Below, in pieces: positions 1 to 7,904 of a stretch of DNA of 10,511 nt (positions are counted from its first letter, which is position 1; each line of letters opens with the position of its first letter). The notes beneath the pieces are model-generated. The model saw nothing but the letters and a program-made list of their open reading frames with translations. It was not told the DNA's origin and searched no databases. The DNA is from Bacteroidales bacterium (GTDB taxonomy: Bacteria; Bacteroidota; Bacteroidia; Bacteroidales; JAADJA01), in assembly GCA_021106665.1 (NCBI GenBank), contig JAIOTR010000499.1, positions 1-10,511 on the forward strand. The letters are read 5' to 3'. Position numbers and translations under genes: made by a program.

Positions 1-1018
1 CTAAGTTGACTCCTCTGATACTGCCCTGGGCACCGCCCCGGTCTACCGTAATATTGATAAACTGGCTGGTGGCCTGGAAGGTGAACCAACGGTTGTAATT
101 GGGAGATGTATTCCAGCAACTGGCTGCGTTCCTGTCAGGCGTTGCGCCTACTGTGGTATATTCTGCATCTAATGAACACCAGTCTGCATGGGGCACTACT
201 ATAGCGCCTTCGTAAAAATCGTAGTCAAGACCACTATTTATGCATAATGTAAAGGTACCTCTATGTCCTAATCCATTATTATCAACCGAAACATAATACC
301 AGTTACCGGGAATTAGATTTGTTGCAGTAACCGTCACATCGTCACTTTGAACTACATACCGGTTACAATCTACTTCTGTTAATCCATCGGATTCCCAAAT
401 TGCAGCATTGGCACGACGAAGCGTACCCTTTTCATTACCACGATCTACTATTACGCTAATATATGTTGAAGTAGCCTGAAACTTAAACCAAACATTATAG
501 TCCGGGCTTGTGTTCCAACAGCTACCTGCATTTCTGTCTGGTGTAGCACCTACAGTAGTGAATTCTGCATCAGCAGAACACCATCCTGGTGTATGAGGAA
601 TCTCAATAGCGCCTTCATAGTAATCATAACTGGTTTGTGAAAGGGTAAATGTACCTCTGTGGCCTAAACCATTATTGTCGACTGATATATAGTACCAGTC
701 ACCTACTACCAAATTTGTTATATTAATTTCTACATCGTCGTCTAGAATTACATAACGATTACAAGCAACCTCTGTAGTTCCATCCGATTCCCAGATTGCA
801 AGATTGACCCTTCGTATCGTACCCTTGTTGCCACCACGATCTACAACCAAATCTATATCTGTTGAAGTAGCCTGGAAAGTAAACCAAACATTATAATCCG
901 GATTTGTGTTCCAGCAACTGGCTGCATTCATATCAGCGGATGCTCCAACTGTGGTGTATTCAGCGTCTCCTGAGACCCAGGTTACTGAATGTGGGATAAC
1001 TATTGCATTGACAATATC
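1..1018 (-). repeat. Three tandem coding modules, period about 396-405 bases
   Basis: Within the secreted protein, residues 27-158 (1018-623), 159-293 (622-218) and 294 onward (217-1, cut by the edge) align along their whole length. Landmarks are the SCWNT cysteines at residues 61, 193 and 327, and PH at 35-36, 167-168 and 302-303. Long stretches such as DNNGLGHRGTFTL are identical between modules 1 and 2-3, but the DNA has drifted at synonymous sites. This suggests old duplication maintained by selection on the protein rather than a very recent expansion. The number of further modules is unknown. Confidence 0.88.
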
Positions 1019-1096
1019 GTCATTAACTTGAGCTTTTAATGGTGCAAAATTCAATACAAAAAATGACACCAATAACATTAGTGTAAATTTCTTCAT
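1..1096 (-). CDS. Secreted multi-repeat protein, N-terminal part (runs off left edge)
   Basis: An open frame of 365 codons reads leftwards from ATG at 1096 with no stop before the window edge, so the C-terminus is missing. Residues 1-22 form a typical signal peptide: Lys-Lys, a hydrophobic stretch, then a likely cut after LKA before Gln23. The rest is three tandem modules of about 132-135 residues with conserved PH, DAEYTTVGA, SCWNT, NVWF.FQATS, VDRG, AIWESDG, CNRYV, WYY.SVDNNGLGHRGTFTL. Such beta-sandwich modules, with WYYxSVDN reminiscent of pre-peptidase C-terminal domains, are common in large Bacteroidota surface proteins that usually end in a type IX secretion sorting domain; that tail would lie outside the window. 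I infer an extracellular or cell-surface structural or adhesive role, without a known ligand. Module 1 lacks the Cys seen after Trp in modules 2 and 3 (Val41 versus Cys173 and Cys307). The gene is divergent from the GT5 gene. Confidence 0.88.
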   Translation of the reverse strand, partial: MKKFTLMLLVSFFVLNFAPLKAQVNDDIVNAIVIPHSVTWVSGDAEYTTVGASADMNAASCWNTNPDYNVWFTFQATSTDIDLVVDRGGNKGTIRRVNLAIWESDGTTEVACNRYVILDDDVEINITNLVVGDWYYISVDNNGLGHRGTFTLSQTSYDYYEGAIEIPHTPGWCSADAEFTTVGATPDRNAGSCWNTSPDYNVWFKFQATSTYISVIVDRGNEKGTLRRANAAIWESDGLTEVDCNRYVVQSDDVTVTATNLIPGNWYYVSVDNNGLGHRGTFTLCINSGLDYDFYEGAIVVPHADWCSLDAEYTTVGATPDRNAASCWNTSPNYNRWFTFQATSQFINITVDRGGAQGSIRGVNL

Positions 1097-1441
1097 AGTA
1101 CTACTTTTTAACATTTATTAATAATTAGGAAATTTAATATACAATTTTATTATATCTTTAAAGTTATTTATCCAGCATGAAACGGAAAAAGAAGACAAAA
1201 GGTTTCATTAAAAATTGATTAAATATCAATTGGTTAGATGAGATTATTTATAATTATAAAAATAATATTCAGAAAAAACATTTGTCAATCTAAGCGGATA
1301 GAAATAAGAACCTGATTTCCATTTTATGTGATAAAAGATCTGTTAAGTGCTAAGGATAAAATTCAAATTTGGAAAAAATTGATAATGATATAAATTTTTA
1401 CTACTTTTGCAACCCTTTTTAAGATAACAACTTACGTTTCT
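1097..1441. other. Divergent AT-rich intergenic region (345 bases)
   Basis: There is no credible gene here. The right end holds the promoter of the GT5 gene. A weak candidate for the minus-strand secreted protein is TAAAATTG (complement of 1142-1149), one base off TAnnTTTG and without a good upstream element. Two symmetric sequences are visible: a 7-base-pair inverted repeat at 1213-1231 (AATTGAT, 5-base spacer, ATCAATT) and a 14-base perfect palindrome at 1247-1260. Both are AT-only or nearly so, and could be regulatory sites or composition effects. An 88-codon minus-strand frame crossing this region into the GT5 gene is rejected as a shadow. Confidence 0.6.
1379..1409 (+). promoter_or_regulatory. 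Bacteroidota-type promoter for the GT5 gene
   Basis: TACTTTTG at 1402-1409 fits the Bacteroidota primary sigma factor -7 consensus TAnnTTTG exactly, and TTG at 1379-1381 lies 20 bases upstream, the usual spacing for the -33 element. Transcription would start near 1415, giving a leader of about 25 bases before ATG 1442. No Shine-Dalgarno sequence is visible, as is normal for this phylum. Confidence 0.6.
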
Positions 1442-2248
1442 ATGGAAAAAACTAAAATACTGTTCGTCACACAAGAGATCATGCCATACCTTCCTGAAAG
1501 TCAAATGGGTACTATTTGCCGGTATCTCCCGCAAGGAACTCAAGAAAGAAGAAAGGAAATCAGAACATTTATGCCCAGGTTTGGAAATATAAACGAGCGA
1601 AGAAACCAATTACACGAGGTTATTCGCTTATCAGGCATGAATCTTATAATTAATGATAATGATCATCCATTGATTATAAAAGTTGCCTCTATCCAACAAG
1701 CCCGCATGCAGATTTACTTTATTGATAATGAAGATTATTTTCTCAGGAAATTTAAGTTTAAGGATAAAAACGAAAAGTTTTTTGCTGATAATGATGAGCG
1801 AGCAATATTTTTCTCCAGAGGCGTTCTGGAAACAGTAAAAAAATTAGGATGGACACCGGACATTGTACATTGCCATGGATGGTTGACCAGTTTGGTTCCG
1901 ATTTATATTAAAAAGGCATTTAAAGATAATCCTATATTTACTGAATCCAAAATCATCTTTTCGGTTTATGACGATGATTTCCCAGAAACACTTAGTGATG
2001 ATTTTGCTAAAAAAATAAAACTTGATGGTATAACTAATAAAGACCTCACTCATTATCAAAATCCAACATATTCTAATTTAATTAAAGCAGCAATAGATTA
2101 TTCCGATGCCGTTATTTACGGTTCCGAAAATGTAAATCCTGAAGTTGAAGAATATCTTAAAACATTCTCAAAACCTATACTTGGGTTTCAACCGATGGAT
2201 AATTACATTGATTCGTATAATCAGTTCTATGACAAAATCCTGGGATAA
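1442..2248 (+). CDS. Stand-alone GT5 (starch/glycogen synthase N-terminal) domain protein, probably not a canonical synthase
   Basis: The 268-residue protein matches the N-terminal GT5 domain of GlgA: KILFVTQEIMP near the start, RTFMPRFGNI (41-50), YFIDNEDYF (92-100), DNDERAIFFSRGVLE (116-130) and PDIVHCHGWLTSLVP (139-153). Canonical GlgA is about 480 residues; the whole C-terminal nucleotide-binding GT domain is absent, and the protein ends with its own stop and a clean gap to the next gene. Ungapped comparison with remembered E. coli GlgA puts Pro18-Glu19-Ser20-Gln21 where KTGG binds ADP-glucose, Gly146 where the HxHDW Asp lies, and Tyr176 where the TVHN His lies. I infer loss of classical ADP-glucose transfer; a regulatory or altered role is possible. 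Databases commonly label such proteins glycogen/starch synthase. It lies 41 bases before the DUF4270 gene, probably in the same transcript. ATG 1442 is chosen because it is 32 bases downstream of the promoter and starts the domain. Confidence 0.85.
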   Translation: MEKTKILFVTQEIMPYLPESQMGTICRYLPQGTQERRKEIRTFMPRFGNINERRNQLHEVIRLSGMNLIINDNDHPLIIKVASIQQARMQIYFIDNEDYFLRKFKFKDKNEKFFADNDERAIFFSRGVLETVKKLGWTPDIVHCHGWLTSLVPIYIKKAFKDNPIFTESKIIFSVYDDDFPETLSDDFAKKIKLDGITNKDLTHYQNPTYSNLIKAAIDYSDAVIYGSENVNPEVEEYLKTFSKPILGFQPMDNYIDSYNQFYDKILG

Positions 2249-2289
2249 GAGAGGAACCTGTTTTCTAACCATTCACTTAATAATTTAAA

Positions 2290-3594
2290 TTGAAAGCATT
2301 ACAAATATTTTTCTCAACCATAATATCTGTAATATTAGTATTACTGGTTTTCACAACCTGTAACAAAGAACCCAATTCAATCGGTGTTGATCTTGTTGAT
2401 GACAATCAACTTTTTATAGGCGACACAGCATTTTCTGTTTTTGCATATTCTTCCAAGGAAGATTCAGTTATGTCTGATGAAACAACCTTAAACCTTTTGG
2501 GGAGTATGCGGACAATAAATTTCGGAAGCACTGATGCGAGTTTTTATTCCCAACTTCGTCTGGGAGATGTTTTACCCAGCTTTGGAAATGACCCACAAGG
2601 CGATTCTGCCATTTTAACCCTTGTTTATTATGGCTATTACGGAAATATAAACACTACCCAAACTGCTAAGGTTAGTTTGGTTGGTCAAAGTTTTTTTAAG
2701 GATAGTACATATTACTCCAATATCGAATTATTGCCCTCTGATACAATTTTTGCAAATTATAACTTTATCCCACATCCAAATGATAGCGTCATGCTTCCAG
2801 ACTCATCCCTTGCGGCGGCTGAGTTGCGCATTCCGTTAAATGAAGATTTTATAAATATGATATTGAATCCTGAAGACAACAATGTTTTAGAATCCAACGA
2901 TAGTTTTCTTGAATATTTTAAAGGAATACATGTATCTTCCCAAAGCGTGACTACGCCGGGTGAAGGAGCTATACTCTATTTTAATCTATTGGACGAAAGA
3001 TCGAATGTTACAATATATTATAACGACAGTCTGGAATATGAACTGGAAATCAATCTGAATAATGCACGGATAGGAAAATTCGAACATGACTATGCTTTAA
3101 GCTTAAATCAAAACTTTTTAACTCAGGTTGAAAATAATGACACTACAGCCGGAACGCAAAACTTGTATTTACAGGGATTAGCTGGAGTTCAAACAACGGT
3201 AACTTTTCCTGGTTTAAGCAATTGGGTTGGTTCTGAACGATATGTTATCAATGAGGCCAGGCTCATTATACCTATTGAAGAAACAAGCGAAGAACTGCCT
3301 CCTGCAAGCAGTTTAGTATTATTTAGGCTTAATGAGGATGGTGACATCATGTTTACAGATGATCAGGGAGAAGGTGATAATTATTTTGGCGGTGGTTTTA
3401 ACGAAAGTAATAACTCCTATTTATTCAGGATTTCATTATACATTCAGGAGGTATTAAATGGATCTCCCGACTATGGATTGAGATTTTACATTTCAAGTAA
3501 AACAATTAAAGCCAACGAGTCGATGTTGTATGGAACAGATCCTTTACTTCCTCAAAACATGAGACTTGAACTTATATACACCGATTTGGAGTAA
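2290..3594 (+). CDS. DUF4270 family lipoprotein, TTG start
   Basis: A 434-residue protein with a hydrophobic N-terminal segment (about residues 5-21) followed by TTC at 22-24, which I read as a weak lipobox with Cys24 as lipidation site. The next residues, NKEPNSIGVDLVDDN, are the hallmark start of the DUF4270 family, found almost only in Bacteroidota. The rest is beta-rich with many Asn, Asp and Ser, consistent with an outer-membrane-anchored lipoprotein; no catalytic motif is visible and the function of the family is unknown. The start must be TTG at 2290: an in-frame TAA at 2281-2283 blocks upstream extension, and the first in-frame ATG (residue 61) would remove the signal sequence. It sits between the GT5 gene and glmS, an order I recall in many Bacteroidota, suggesting an envelope-linked role. 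Confidence 0.85.
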   Translation: MKALQIFFSTIISVILVLLVFTTCNKEPNSIGVDLVDDNQLFIGDTAFSVFAYSSKEDSVMSDETTLNLLGSMRTINFGSTDASFYSQLRLGDVLPSFGNDPQGDSAILTLVYYGYYGNINTTQTAKVSLVGQSFFKDSTYYSNIELLPSDTIFANYNFIPHPNDSVMLPDSSLAAAELRIPLNEDFINMILNPEDNNVLESNDSFLEYFKGIHVSSQSVTTPGEGAILYFNLLDERSNVTIYYNDSLEYELEINLNNARIGKFEHDYALSLNQNFLTQVENNDTTAGTQNLYLQGLAGVQTTVTFPGLSNWVGSERYVINEARLIIPIEETSEELPPASSLVLFRLNEDGDIMFTDDQGEGDNYFGGGFNESNNSYLFRISLYIQEVLNGSPDYGLRFYISSKTIKANESMLYGTDPLLPQNMRLELIYTDLE

Positions 3595-3636
3595 AGAATA
3601 TCACTTCAAAATTATTTTCTAAACCGGAATAATATT

Positions 3637-3644
3637 TATCTTTG
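3637..3644 (+). promoter_or_regulatory. Promoter -7 element for glmS
   Basis: TATCTTTG matches TAnnTTTG exactly, 22 bases before the glmS ATG. The upstream element is weak: only a T-run at 3615-3618 lies at about the right distance. It allows glmS to be transcribed independently of the DUF4270 gene, whose stop is 40 bases upstream. Confidence 0.5.
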
Positions 3645-3665
3645 CACGTTTTTAAAACCTAGTTT

Positions 3666-5504
3666 ATGTGTGGTATTGTTGGATATGTAGGACCTAAGCA
3701 AGCGTTTCCCATTTTAATGAAAGGTTTATACCGTTTGGAATACAGGGGTTATGACAGTGCAGGTATAGCTCTTATAGATGGTGATTTGAAACTTTACAAA
3801 ACCAAAGGTAAGGTTTCAGATCTGGAAAATTTTGTTAAAGATAAAGACACAACCGGTACCATAGGCATTGCTCATACACGGTGGGCAACACACGGAGAAC
3901 CCAACAACACCAACGCACACCCGCACTATTCTCAATCAAAAAATCTGGCCATTATCCATAATGGAATCATTGAAAACTATGCTTCCATTAAGGAAGAGTT
4001 AATGAAAAGGGGATATCATTTTGAAAGTGATACGGATACGGAAGTTTTAATTCATTTGATCGAGGATATCAGAAATAATGAAAAAGTTAGTCTGGATGAA
4101 GCTGTAAGAATTGCTTTAAACCAGGTAGTTGGAGCTTATGCTATTGTGGTTATTTCAAAAGAAGACCCTGATATGCTTGTTGCCGCCAGAAAAGGGAGTC
4201 CTTTGGTAATAGGAATTGGGGATGATGATTTTTATCTCGCTTCAGATGCTACACCTATTGCAGAATATACGCATGATGTTGTTTACCTTGATGAAGAAGA
4301 AGTAGTTTGTGTTAGAAAAAACAGAAAGATAAAAATTAAAACAATCACGAATAAAGATAAAACAGCATATGTTCAAAAACTTGAAATGAATCTTGGCCAG
4401 CTCGAAAAGGGGGGATACGATCATTTCATGCTAAAAGAAATATACGAACAACCACATTCTATTCTTGATAGTATGCGGGGACGTGTCAATGCTAAAAAAG
4501 GGATAGTTAAGCTTGGTGGTATCAGTGATTATGAACAAAAAATGGCCAATGCCGACAGGATAATTATTGTTGCCTGCGGAACTTCATGGCACGCAGGCCT
4601 GGTTGGTGAATACTTATTCGAGGATCTTGCACGGGTACCTGTAGAGGTTGAGTATGCCTCAGAATTCAGATACAGGAACCCTATTATAACAGAAGATGAC
4701 ATCGTTATTGCTATCTCACAATCAGGTGAAACTGCCGATACACTTGCAGCCATTGAATTGGCTAAATCAAAAGGAGCTACCATTATCGGAATATGCAACG
4801 TGGTCGGTTCTTCAATAGCGCGTGCAACCCATGCCGGCACATACACACATGCCGGCCCTGAAATCGGTGTTGCATCTACCAAAGCATTTACAGCTCAGGT
4901 TACGATTCTTACTTTAATGGCGCTAAGGATTGCACATATGAAAGGAACCATTGAAAAATCCAGGTTTCACAGGATACTGAACGAATTAGAAGCCATACCT
5001 GAAAAAGTTAAGGAAACGCTTAAAGTTGACAATCAATTAAAGGAATTAGCGAGGGTTTTTACCTATACGCGCAACTTCCTGTATCTTGGTCGCGGATACA
5101 ACTTTCCGGTTGCTTTGGAAGGAGCGCTTAAACTTAAAGAAATTTCTTATATCCATGCCGAAGGGTATCCGGCAGCCGAGATGAAACACGGACCCATCGC
5201 ACTTATCGACAAGGAAATGCCGGTGGTTGTAATTGCTACCAACAAGGGAACATATGACAAGGTGATGTCCAACATTCAGGAGGTTAAAGCACGCAAAGGA
5301 AAGATCATTGCCATTGTAACAAAAGGAGATAAAGATGTAAAGAAATTAGCTGATTATGTCATAGAGGTCCCTGAAACAGAAGAATTACTGGTTCCACTTT
5401 TGGCTACGATTCCACTTCAACTTTTATCCTATCATATTGCAGTAATGCGCGATTGTAATGTTGATCAGCCAAGAAACCTGGCCAAATCAGTTACGGTAGA
5501 ATAA
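3666..5504 (+). CDS. glmS: Glutamine--fructose-6-phosphate aminotransferase (isomerizing)
   Basis: Converts fructose-6-phosphate and glutamine to glucosamine-6-phosphate and glutamate, the first step towards UDP-GlcNAc for peptidoglycan and lipopolysaccharide; cytoplasmic. The 612 residues match the usual length (about 609 in E. coli). The N-terminal glutaminase domain starts with MCGIVG, Cys2 being the nucleophile after Met removal; HTRWATHG (70-77), HNG (98-100) and the D124 region follow. Two SIS sugar-isomerase domains come next: CGTS (304-307), SQSGE (351-355) and STKA (404-407) in the first, and GRGYNFPVALEGALKLKE (475-492), MKHGP (506-510) and the C-terminal PRNLAKSVTVE in the second. 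E492, H508 and K607 correspond to the conserved isomerase and hinge residues. All key residues are present, so it should be active. It has its own promoter at 3637 and a hairpin after the stop. No glmS ribozyme is visible. Confidence 0.98.
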   Translation: MCGIVGYVGPKQAFPILMKGLYRLEYRGYDSAGIALIDGDLKLYKTKGKVSDLENFVKDKDTTGTIGIAHTRWATHGEPNNTNAHPHYSQSKNLAIIHNGIIENYASIKEELMKRGYHFESDTDTEVLIHLIEDIRNNEKVSLDEAVRIALNQVVGAYAIVVISKEDPDMLVAARKGSPLVIGIGDDDFYLASDATPIAEYTHDVVYLDEEEVVCVRKNRKIKIKTITNKDKTAYVQKLEMNLGQLEKGGYDHFMLKEIYEQPHSILDSMRGRVNAKKGIVKLGGISDYEQKMANADRIIIVACGTSWHAGLVGEYLFEDLARVPVEVEYASEFRYRNPIITEDDIVIAISQSGETADTLAAIELAKSKGATIIGICNVVGSSIARATHAGTYTHAGPEIGVASTKAFTAQVTILTLMALRIAHMKGTIEKSRFHRILNELEAIPEKVKETLKVDNQLKELARVFTYTRNFLYLGRGYNFPVALEGALKLKEISYIHAEGYPAAEMKHGPIALIDKEMPVVVIATNKGTYDKVMSNIQEVKARKGKIIAIVTKGDKDVKKLADYVIEVPETEELLVPLLATIPLQLLSYHIAVMRDCNVDQPRNLAKSVTVE

Positions 5505-5506
5505 AA

Positions 5507-5531
5507 AAACCTCCCTGGACCAGAGAGGTTT
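5507..5531. terminator. Bidirectional terminator between glmS and sodB
   Basis: The inverted repeat AAACCTC (5507-5513) and GAGGTTT (5525-5531) encloses an 11-base loop that can pair further. On the minus strand it is followed by an uninterrupted run of seven T, making a strong intrinsic terminator for the superoxide dismutase gene. On the plus strand the T-run after the stem is short, so it is weaker for glmS. It starts 3 bases after the glmS stop and lies between two convergent genes. Confidence 0.75.
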
Positions 5532-5552
5532 CAAATTCATTTCAAGCTTGAA

Positions 5553-6128
5553 TTACAGTCTGTTTTTTACAGAATTCCAGTCAATCAAATTCCAGAAATC
5601 TGCAATATAATCAGGACGCCTGTTTTGTTTGTCAAGGTAATAAGCATGTTCCCAAACATCACATGTTAAAATCGGAGTGTGGCCATCTTTTATAGGATTG
5701 CCGGCATTGCTCTCCTGGATGATCTCAAGTTTTCCATCAGATTTTTTCACTAACCATGCCCAGCCTGAGCCAAACAAGGTAGCAGCTGCTTTAGAAAACT
5801 TGTCTTTAAATTCATTAAATGAACCAAAACTTTCTACAATAGCATCCTCAACAGTACCTGTGGGAGTTCCTCCTGCATTGGGAGCAAGACAATTCCAGTA
5901 AAAAGTATGATTCCAGACTTGTGCACCATTATTAAAGATACCTCCAGAAGAACTTTTTATAATATCCTCCAGGGATTTACCTTCAAACTCAGTTCCCGGA
6001 ACTAAATTATTCAGGTTGTTTACATAAGCCTGGTGGTGTTTTCCGTAATGGAATTCAAGTGTTTGTTTCGAAATGAATGGTTCTAATGCATCCATTGCAT
6101 ATGGTAATGCGGGTAATTCAAAAGCCAT
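5553..6128 (-). CDS. sodB: Superoxide dismutase, iron type
   Basis: Dismutates superoxide to hydrogen peroxide and oxygen in the cytoplasm; no signal peptide is visible. The 191 residues are the normal length for the Fe/Mn family. Expected metal ligands are all present: His27 (in EFHYGKHHQAYV), His74 (in VWNHTFYW), Asp157 and His161 (in DVWEHAYYLD). Gln70 immediately before VWNHTFYW is the position that carries Gln in iron enzymes, while manganese enzymes place a Gln elsewhere, so an iron or cambialistic enzyme is expected. FGSGWAWL (119-126) is the usual family signature. The gene is 26 bases downstream of the S41 peptidase on the same strand; I see no TAnnTTTG element in that gap, so it may be co-transcribed or use a promoter inside the peptidase gene. 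The strong minus-strand terminator lies just after it. Confidence 0.96.
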   Translation of the reverse strand: MAFELPALPYAMDALEPFISKQTLEFHYGKHHQAYVNNLNNLVPGTEFEGKSLEDIIKSSSGGIFNNGAQVWNHTFYWNCLAPNAGGTPTGTVEDAIVESFGSFNEFKDKFSKAAATLFGSGWAWLVKKSDGKLEIIQESNAGNPIKDGHTPILTCDVWEHAYYLDKQNRRPDYIADFWNLIDWNSVKNRL

Positions 6129-6154
6129 AATTAATATATTTTAAAGGTTAGTAA

Positions 6155-7792
6155 TTAATCGATTTTTCCGTATTGATTTATGCTTCCGTTAAACGATTCT
6201 ATTGCTTCAATAAAAATGTTATCAATTGTGTGATAAATAGGATAAAATCCTTCATCATCAAATAAATTCCTGCCAATATAAGCCTTTAACATTATTCTTA
6301 TTCTATCTCTTGCAAATTCAACCCCCTCAACGTCTTGCTTCACACCACTTGTATTAGCATTGTCAATGAATTCGTTAAATAAAACATCAGATATTATAAA
6401 TTGTTTATTAAAACTCTCAAAATTCTTATACTGCTGTAAATCACTGCGATATTTATCGGTATAATCAAATGCAAATCTAAAGATCAGGCCTTTTTGTATG
6501 AGGTTATTAAAATATTGCAACCTTTCATCTTTATCAATGGGGACAAATACATCCGGCATAATCCCACCACCTCCATAAACCACTTTTCCTCCCGGAGTAA
6601 TATATTTAAGGGAATCAATAAAATGTATACTATCCTGCTCTTCCAGCTCACCGTTTATATAGCGATGATATGATTCGCTGTAATAATCTTCAAAACCGTT
6701 TCCCCGCTCATATGGCCTTTGTATGCAACGTCCGGTGGGTGTATAATACCGAGCAATGGTCAACCTAAGCGCTGATCCGTCAAGAAGATCAAGTTGCCGT
6801 TGAACCAATCCTTTTCCAAATGAACGTCTTCCTATTATAAAACCCCTGTCGTTATCCTGAATAGCGCCTGCAACAATTTCGCTGGCTGAGGCTGAACCGC
6901 CATCAATTAATATTACTACATCAATATCTTCAAGTTTACCCTTATTGGTTGCATAAAAAGACTCCCTGGGTTGATTGTTACCTTCTGTGTAGACAATCAG
7001 TTTTTCTTTTTCAAGAAATTCATCTGCCATATCAATAGCCGATTTTAAATACCCTCCTTCATTGCCACGGAGATCAAGGATAAGATATTTCATTCCCCGC
7101 TCTTTTAGTTCCCTGGTTGCATCATTAAAATCATCAAAAGTAGTAGCTGAAAACTTACTCACTTTAATATAACCGGTTGTTTCCTGTGGCATATAGGCAA
7201 TATCAACACTATAGGTTGGAATGACATCCCTTGTAATGGTAAAATCATGCAGACCAATTAAACCCCGTCTGTAAATCCCGACTTTTACTTCAGTCCCTCT
7301 TTTCCCCTTAAGCATTTTCATAGCGTCTCTGTCGGTAACCCCAACTCCGGCAACCAGACTATCATCAACAAAAACAATCCTGTCACCCGCCATTAATCCT
7401 ACTTTTTCTGATGGCCCCCCGGCAATTGGGTGAATCACAGTTATGGTGTCTTTTTCAATCCTGAACTGGATTCCAATTCCTTCAAAATTACCGATCAGTT
7501 GGTCATTGACATCATTAAATTCTTCAGCTGTTATATATTGGGAATGCGGATCAAGGTTATCAAGTATACCATAAATCCCCTCTTCGGCCAAATGATTTTT
7601 ATCAATTGAATCAACATATTCCTGAACAATATAATTGACAACATCATTCAATTTATTATACCGGTTCAAATTCAATTGGAACAGATTCGACTGATTTGAG
7701 GAAACAGGGATCAATTTGTAGCCAAGGAAAATTCCACAAATCAGAACCAGGGCAAAAAGGATGGGCAGGTATATTACTAACTTGTTTTTCAA
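6155..7792 (-). CDS. S41 family C-terminal processing peptidase, membrane-anchored, PDZ-containing
   Basis: A serine peptidase of the tail-specific or CtpA family that cleaves periplasmic proteins, often selecting substrates through their C-termini. Residues 5-24 form one transmembrane anchor or uncleaved signal, placing the enzyme on the periplasmic side. An N-terminal helical part with LDPHSQYIT (80-88) is followed by a PDZ domain (about 104-185, starting FEGIGIQF) and the peptidase core. DGGSASASEIVAGA (297-310) carries Ser302 as nucleophile and RRSFGKGLVQ (322-331) carries Lys327, 25 residues later as in E. coli Prc, giving the Ser-Lys dyad. GRCIQRPYE and a region to residue 420 complete the core; about 125 C-terminal residues form an extension common in Bacteroidota members. 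The ATG is followed directly by the Lys-rich start of the anchor. It is divergent from the ATPase gene and precedes sodB by 26 bases. Confidence 0.94.
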   Translation of the reverse strand: MKNKLVIYLPILFALVLICGIFLGYKLIPVSSNQSNLFQLNLNRYNKLNDVVNYIVQEYVDSIDKNHLAEEGIYGILDNLDPHSQYITAEEFNDVNDQLIGNFEGIGIQFRIEKDTITVIHPIAGGPSEKVGLMAGDRIVFVDDSLVAGVGVTDRDAMKMLKGKRGTEVKVGIYRRGLIGLHDFTITRDVIPTYSVDIAYMPQETTGYIKVSKFSATTFDDFNDATRELKERGMKYLILDLRGNEGGYLKSAIDMADEFLEKEKLIVYTEGNNQPRESFYATNKGKLEDIDVVILIDGGSASASEIVAGAIQDNDRGFIIGRRSFGKGLVQRQLDLLDGSALRLTIARYYTPTGRCIQRPYERGNGFEDYYSESYHRYINGELEEQDSIHFIDSLKYITPGGKVVYGGGGIMPDVFVPIDKDERLQYFNNLIQKGLIFRFAFDYTDKYRSDLQQYKNFESFNKQFIISDVLFNEFIDNANTSGVKQDVEGVEFARDRIRIMLKAYIGRNLFDDEGFYPIYHTIDNIFIEAIESFNGSINQYGKID

Positions 7793-7904
7793 TTATATGA
7801 TTATTTAATTGCGAAATTAAATAAAAAAAGCTTTCTTGAAATGAGAAAACTGTTGTATGCTGAATTTGCATTTTCACTCTTTAATAAATTAAAAACAACC
7901 CTTG

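Noticed and set aside
1343..1609. Minus-strand 88-codon frame across the GT5 promoter and gene start
   Set aside because: It covers the promoter and the conserved N-terminus of the GT5 gene and shows no protein family features.
3595..3665. glmS ribozyme in the leader
   Set aside because: The leader after the promoter is only about 15 bases, and this ribozyme is known from Gram-positive lineages.
4529..4882. Minus-strand 117-codon frame inside glmS
   Set aside because: It lies wholly antisense to strongly conserved SIS-domain codons of glmS and has no family features.
5677..5901. Plus-strand 74-codon frame antisense to sodB
   Set aside because: It is a shadow of the superoxide dismutase gene, whose metal ligands and length are all correct.
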